Shown here piece after piece: positions 62,807 through 64,000 of a stretch of DNA of 64,000 bases. Each line of letters starts with the position of its first letter. Position 1 is the first letter of the stretch. This DNA comes from Chryseobacterium sp. JAH (GTDB taxonomy: Bacteria; Bacteroidota; Bacteroidia; Flavobacteriales; Weeksellaceae): NCBI RefSeq assembly GCF_001507335.1, contig NZ_LMAH01000007.1, positions 124,001 to 188,000 on the forward strand, read 5' to 3'. The position numbers and the translations under genes were made by a program. A model generated the notes under the pieces. That model did not search any database. It had not been told where the DNA came from and worked only from the letters and a program-made list of their open reading frames with translations.

Positions 62807-63697
62807 ATGAATTTTACTTCTACACAACCCAAAATAGTCGTTGTTGGCAGCTGCTCATTAGATTTGGTTCTTTATACAGATAAGATTCCGGGTTGTAATG
62901 AAACGGTCATGGCAAGTCACTGTGATAATTATTTTGGTGGTAAAGGTGCAAATCAGGCGGTGGGAACTGCGAGATTGGGAGCAAGCGTTTATTTCATCGG
63001 TTGTGTGGGCGTGGATCCGCTTGGGCAGCAGATTATGAGAAATCTTGTTGAAGAAAATGTGAATGTTGGTTTTGTTAGCGAAACAGATAAAGATGCCACG
63101 GGTACTGCATATGTTACAAGCGCAGATGGTGATGCTGCAATTGTGGTGGTTCCCGCTGCGAATAAGTATCTTACTACCCAAAACGTTGATGACGCAGATC
63201 GGTATATTAATGCTTCAGAAATGGTTCTCCTGCAGTTGGAAATACCCATGAATGTAGTTGAACACACCATTAAAAAAGCCAAAAGCTATGGTAAAATGGT
63301 TGGCTTATACGCTTCGCCCGGTCGGCCTTTAAGTAATGAAGTCATTGAAAATACTGATTTTATCGTAGCTAAAAGCAGCGAACTGGAAATTATTTTTGGA
63401 GAAGACCAGAGAGAGAAAGTTTTGAAGAAGTATTTTAATAAAGTTTTTATCAGAGACGAAACCAATTCTACAGTGTACTTTGACGGAATAGAAATGAAAT
63501 ACTTCAGGAATGAAAACGAAAGTATGGTCTACAAAATGGGAATGGGAGACGCATTTACATCTGGTTTTGCCATCGCATTGTGTCATCAAAATACAATTGA
63601 AGAATGTGTAAAGTTCGGAAATGAAGTTTCATCAAAAGTTTCATTGGGAAAAGGTGCTCAAACAGCGCTTCCGAGGTATTCAGAATTATTTAAGTAA
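62807..63697 (+). CDS. PfkB/ribokinase family sugar kinase
   Basis: 296 residues. The N-terminal signature GSCSLDLVLYTDKIPGCNET and the sugar-binding GGKGANQAVGTARLGASVYF (about 44-63) are ribokinase-like. The second signature is altered: instead of DTTGAGDxF it reads YKMGMGDAFTSGF (about 242-254). The glycines and the catalytic aspartate remain, but the preceding DTT is lost, and the usual PNxxE is AKSSELE. It probably phosphorylates a sugar or nucleoside, possibly with changed ion or nucleotide handling. It ends in a strong terminator. Confidence 0.88.
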   Translation: MNFTSTQPKIVVVGSCSLDLVLYTDKIPGCNETVMASHCDNYFGGKGANQAVGTARLGASVYFIGCVGVDPLGQQIMRNLVEENVNVGFVSETDKDATGTAYVTSADGDAAIVVVPAANKYLTTQNVDDADRYINASEMVLLQLEIPMNVVEHTIKKAKSYGKMVGLYASPGRPLSNEVIENTDFIVAKSSELEIIFGEDQREKVLKKYFNKVFIRDETNSTVYFDGIEMKYFRNENESMVYKMGMGDAFTSGFAIALCHQNTIEECVKFGNEVSSKVSLGKGAQTALPRYSELFK

Positions 63698-63746
63698 ATT
63701 ATTTACCGCATATCGAAAATTTTAAAATCGATTGAAGTTCATTATA

Positions 63747-63775
63747 AAAATATCCACTTTTACAGTGGATATTTT
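63747..63775 (+). terminator. Terminator of the PfkB-family kinase gene
   Basis: Perfect 12-bp stem AAAATATCCACT/AGTGGATATTTT with loop TTTAC. It overlaps the leader of the next gene. Confidence 0.85.
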
Positions 63776-63786
63776 ATATTAATCCT

Positions 63787-64000
63787 ATGGAAAATCTGAT
63801 TCTCCAAACCGATGACACGATTGAGATTGTTGCACATCTTTTTAAACCTGAAAAAAGCAATCATAAAATTTTGCTAATCAATTCTGCAACCGGAGTAAAG
63901 CAGCAGATCTACTTCTCTTTTGCTCAATTTTTAGCTGAAAAAGGTTTTACAGTCATCACTTATGATTATCGTGGAATTGGTCTTTCAAAGCCTCAAAAAA
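63787..64000 (+). CDS. Alpha/beta hydrolase, N-terminal part (3' truncated)
   Basis: 71 codons are visible from ATG 63787 to the window end. The product begins MENLILQTDDTIEIVAHLFK, then ILLINSATGVKQQIYFSFA and FTVITYDYRGIGLSKPQK. The YDYRGIG strand-turn is typical of alpha/beta hydrolases of the predicted-hydrolase (COG4757-like) group. The nucleophile elbow lies beyond the window, so activity cannot be judged. Confidence 0.82.
   Translation, partial: MENLILQTDDTIEIVAHLFKPEKSNHKILLINSATGVKQQIYFSFAQFLAEKGFTVITYDYRGIGLSKPQK

Overview
The window comes from a low-GC member of the Flavobacteriia, most likely Chryseobacterium or a close relative in the Weeksellaceae. This rests on secreted proteins with type IX secretion (T9SS) C-terminal domains of type A and type B, on many -7 boxes of the Bacteroidota form TAnnTTTG just upstream of genes, on weak Shine-Dalgarno use, on a Bacteroidota-type GlmU-family protein, and on an RNase P RNA gene behind such a promoter. 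There are 58 supported protein genes (two cut by the window edges) and one RNA gene. I saw no tRNA, rRNA, CRISPR array, intact insertion sequence or prophage. | Layout. 1-10545: a tandem array of four paralogous giant secreted proteins (the first truncated by the window start) with an IgGFc-binding-like N-terminal part, Ig-like modules and a type B T9SS sorting domain. 10682-13754: small secreted proteins around trmB, two of them sharing a C-terminal domain. 13824-15646 (minus): rplM-rpsI-rpsB. 16367-19714: the fused acyl-CoA mutase IcmF. 19828-24613: secreted or hypothetical proteins, a Dph6-like PP-loop enzyme and a serine beta-lactamase-fold lipoprotein. 24610-26279 (minus): a PadR regulator with two related membrane proteins and a clear operator/promoter. 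26368-33133: a 2'-5' RNA ligase-like protein, two T9SS metallopeptidases (M64 and M43), ruvC and a DUF4407 membrane protein. 33480-39801 (minus): guaB, an ECF sigma/anti-sigma/DUF4252 cluster, a GlmU-family enzyme and rpmE2. 40073-45295: a lipoprotein, a MazG-like enzyme, aroA, two secreted proteins and an SDR oxidoreductase. 45442-47046: an Omp85-like protein that starts with TTG. | 47266-52573 is the most interesting block. It is a compact operon of two related small secreted beta-rich proteins, an Ig-fold chaperone-like protein, a 906-residue outer-membrane barrel protein with flanking beta-sandwich domains, and a third small secreted protein. By layout and architecture it looks like a chaperone-usher type fibre system, although I recognise none of its proteins as a classical Fim/Pap family member. 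A hairpin after the first gene could set subunit stoichiometry. | 52574-53888 is a 1.3 kb gene-free stretch holding a nearly perfect 119-nt inverted repeat and remnants of dispersed repeats. 53889-64000: rpoN, an ECF sigma factor with a membrane partner, rnpB, a PPK2 kinase, a DUF1573 protein, valS, a zinc-ribbon-like protein, a DUF4241 protein, a PfkB-family kinase and the start of an alpha/beta hydrolase. | Family names are given from sequence recognition without database searches.
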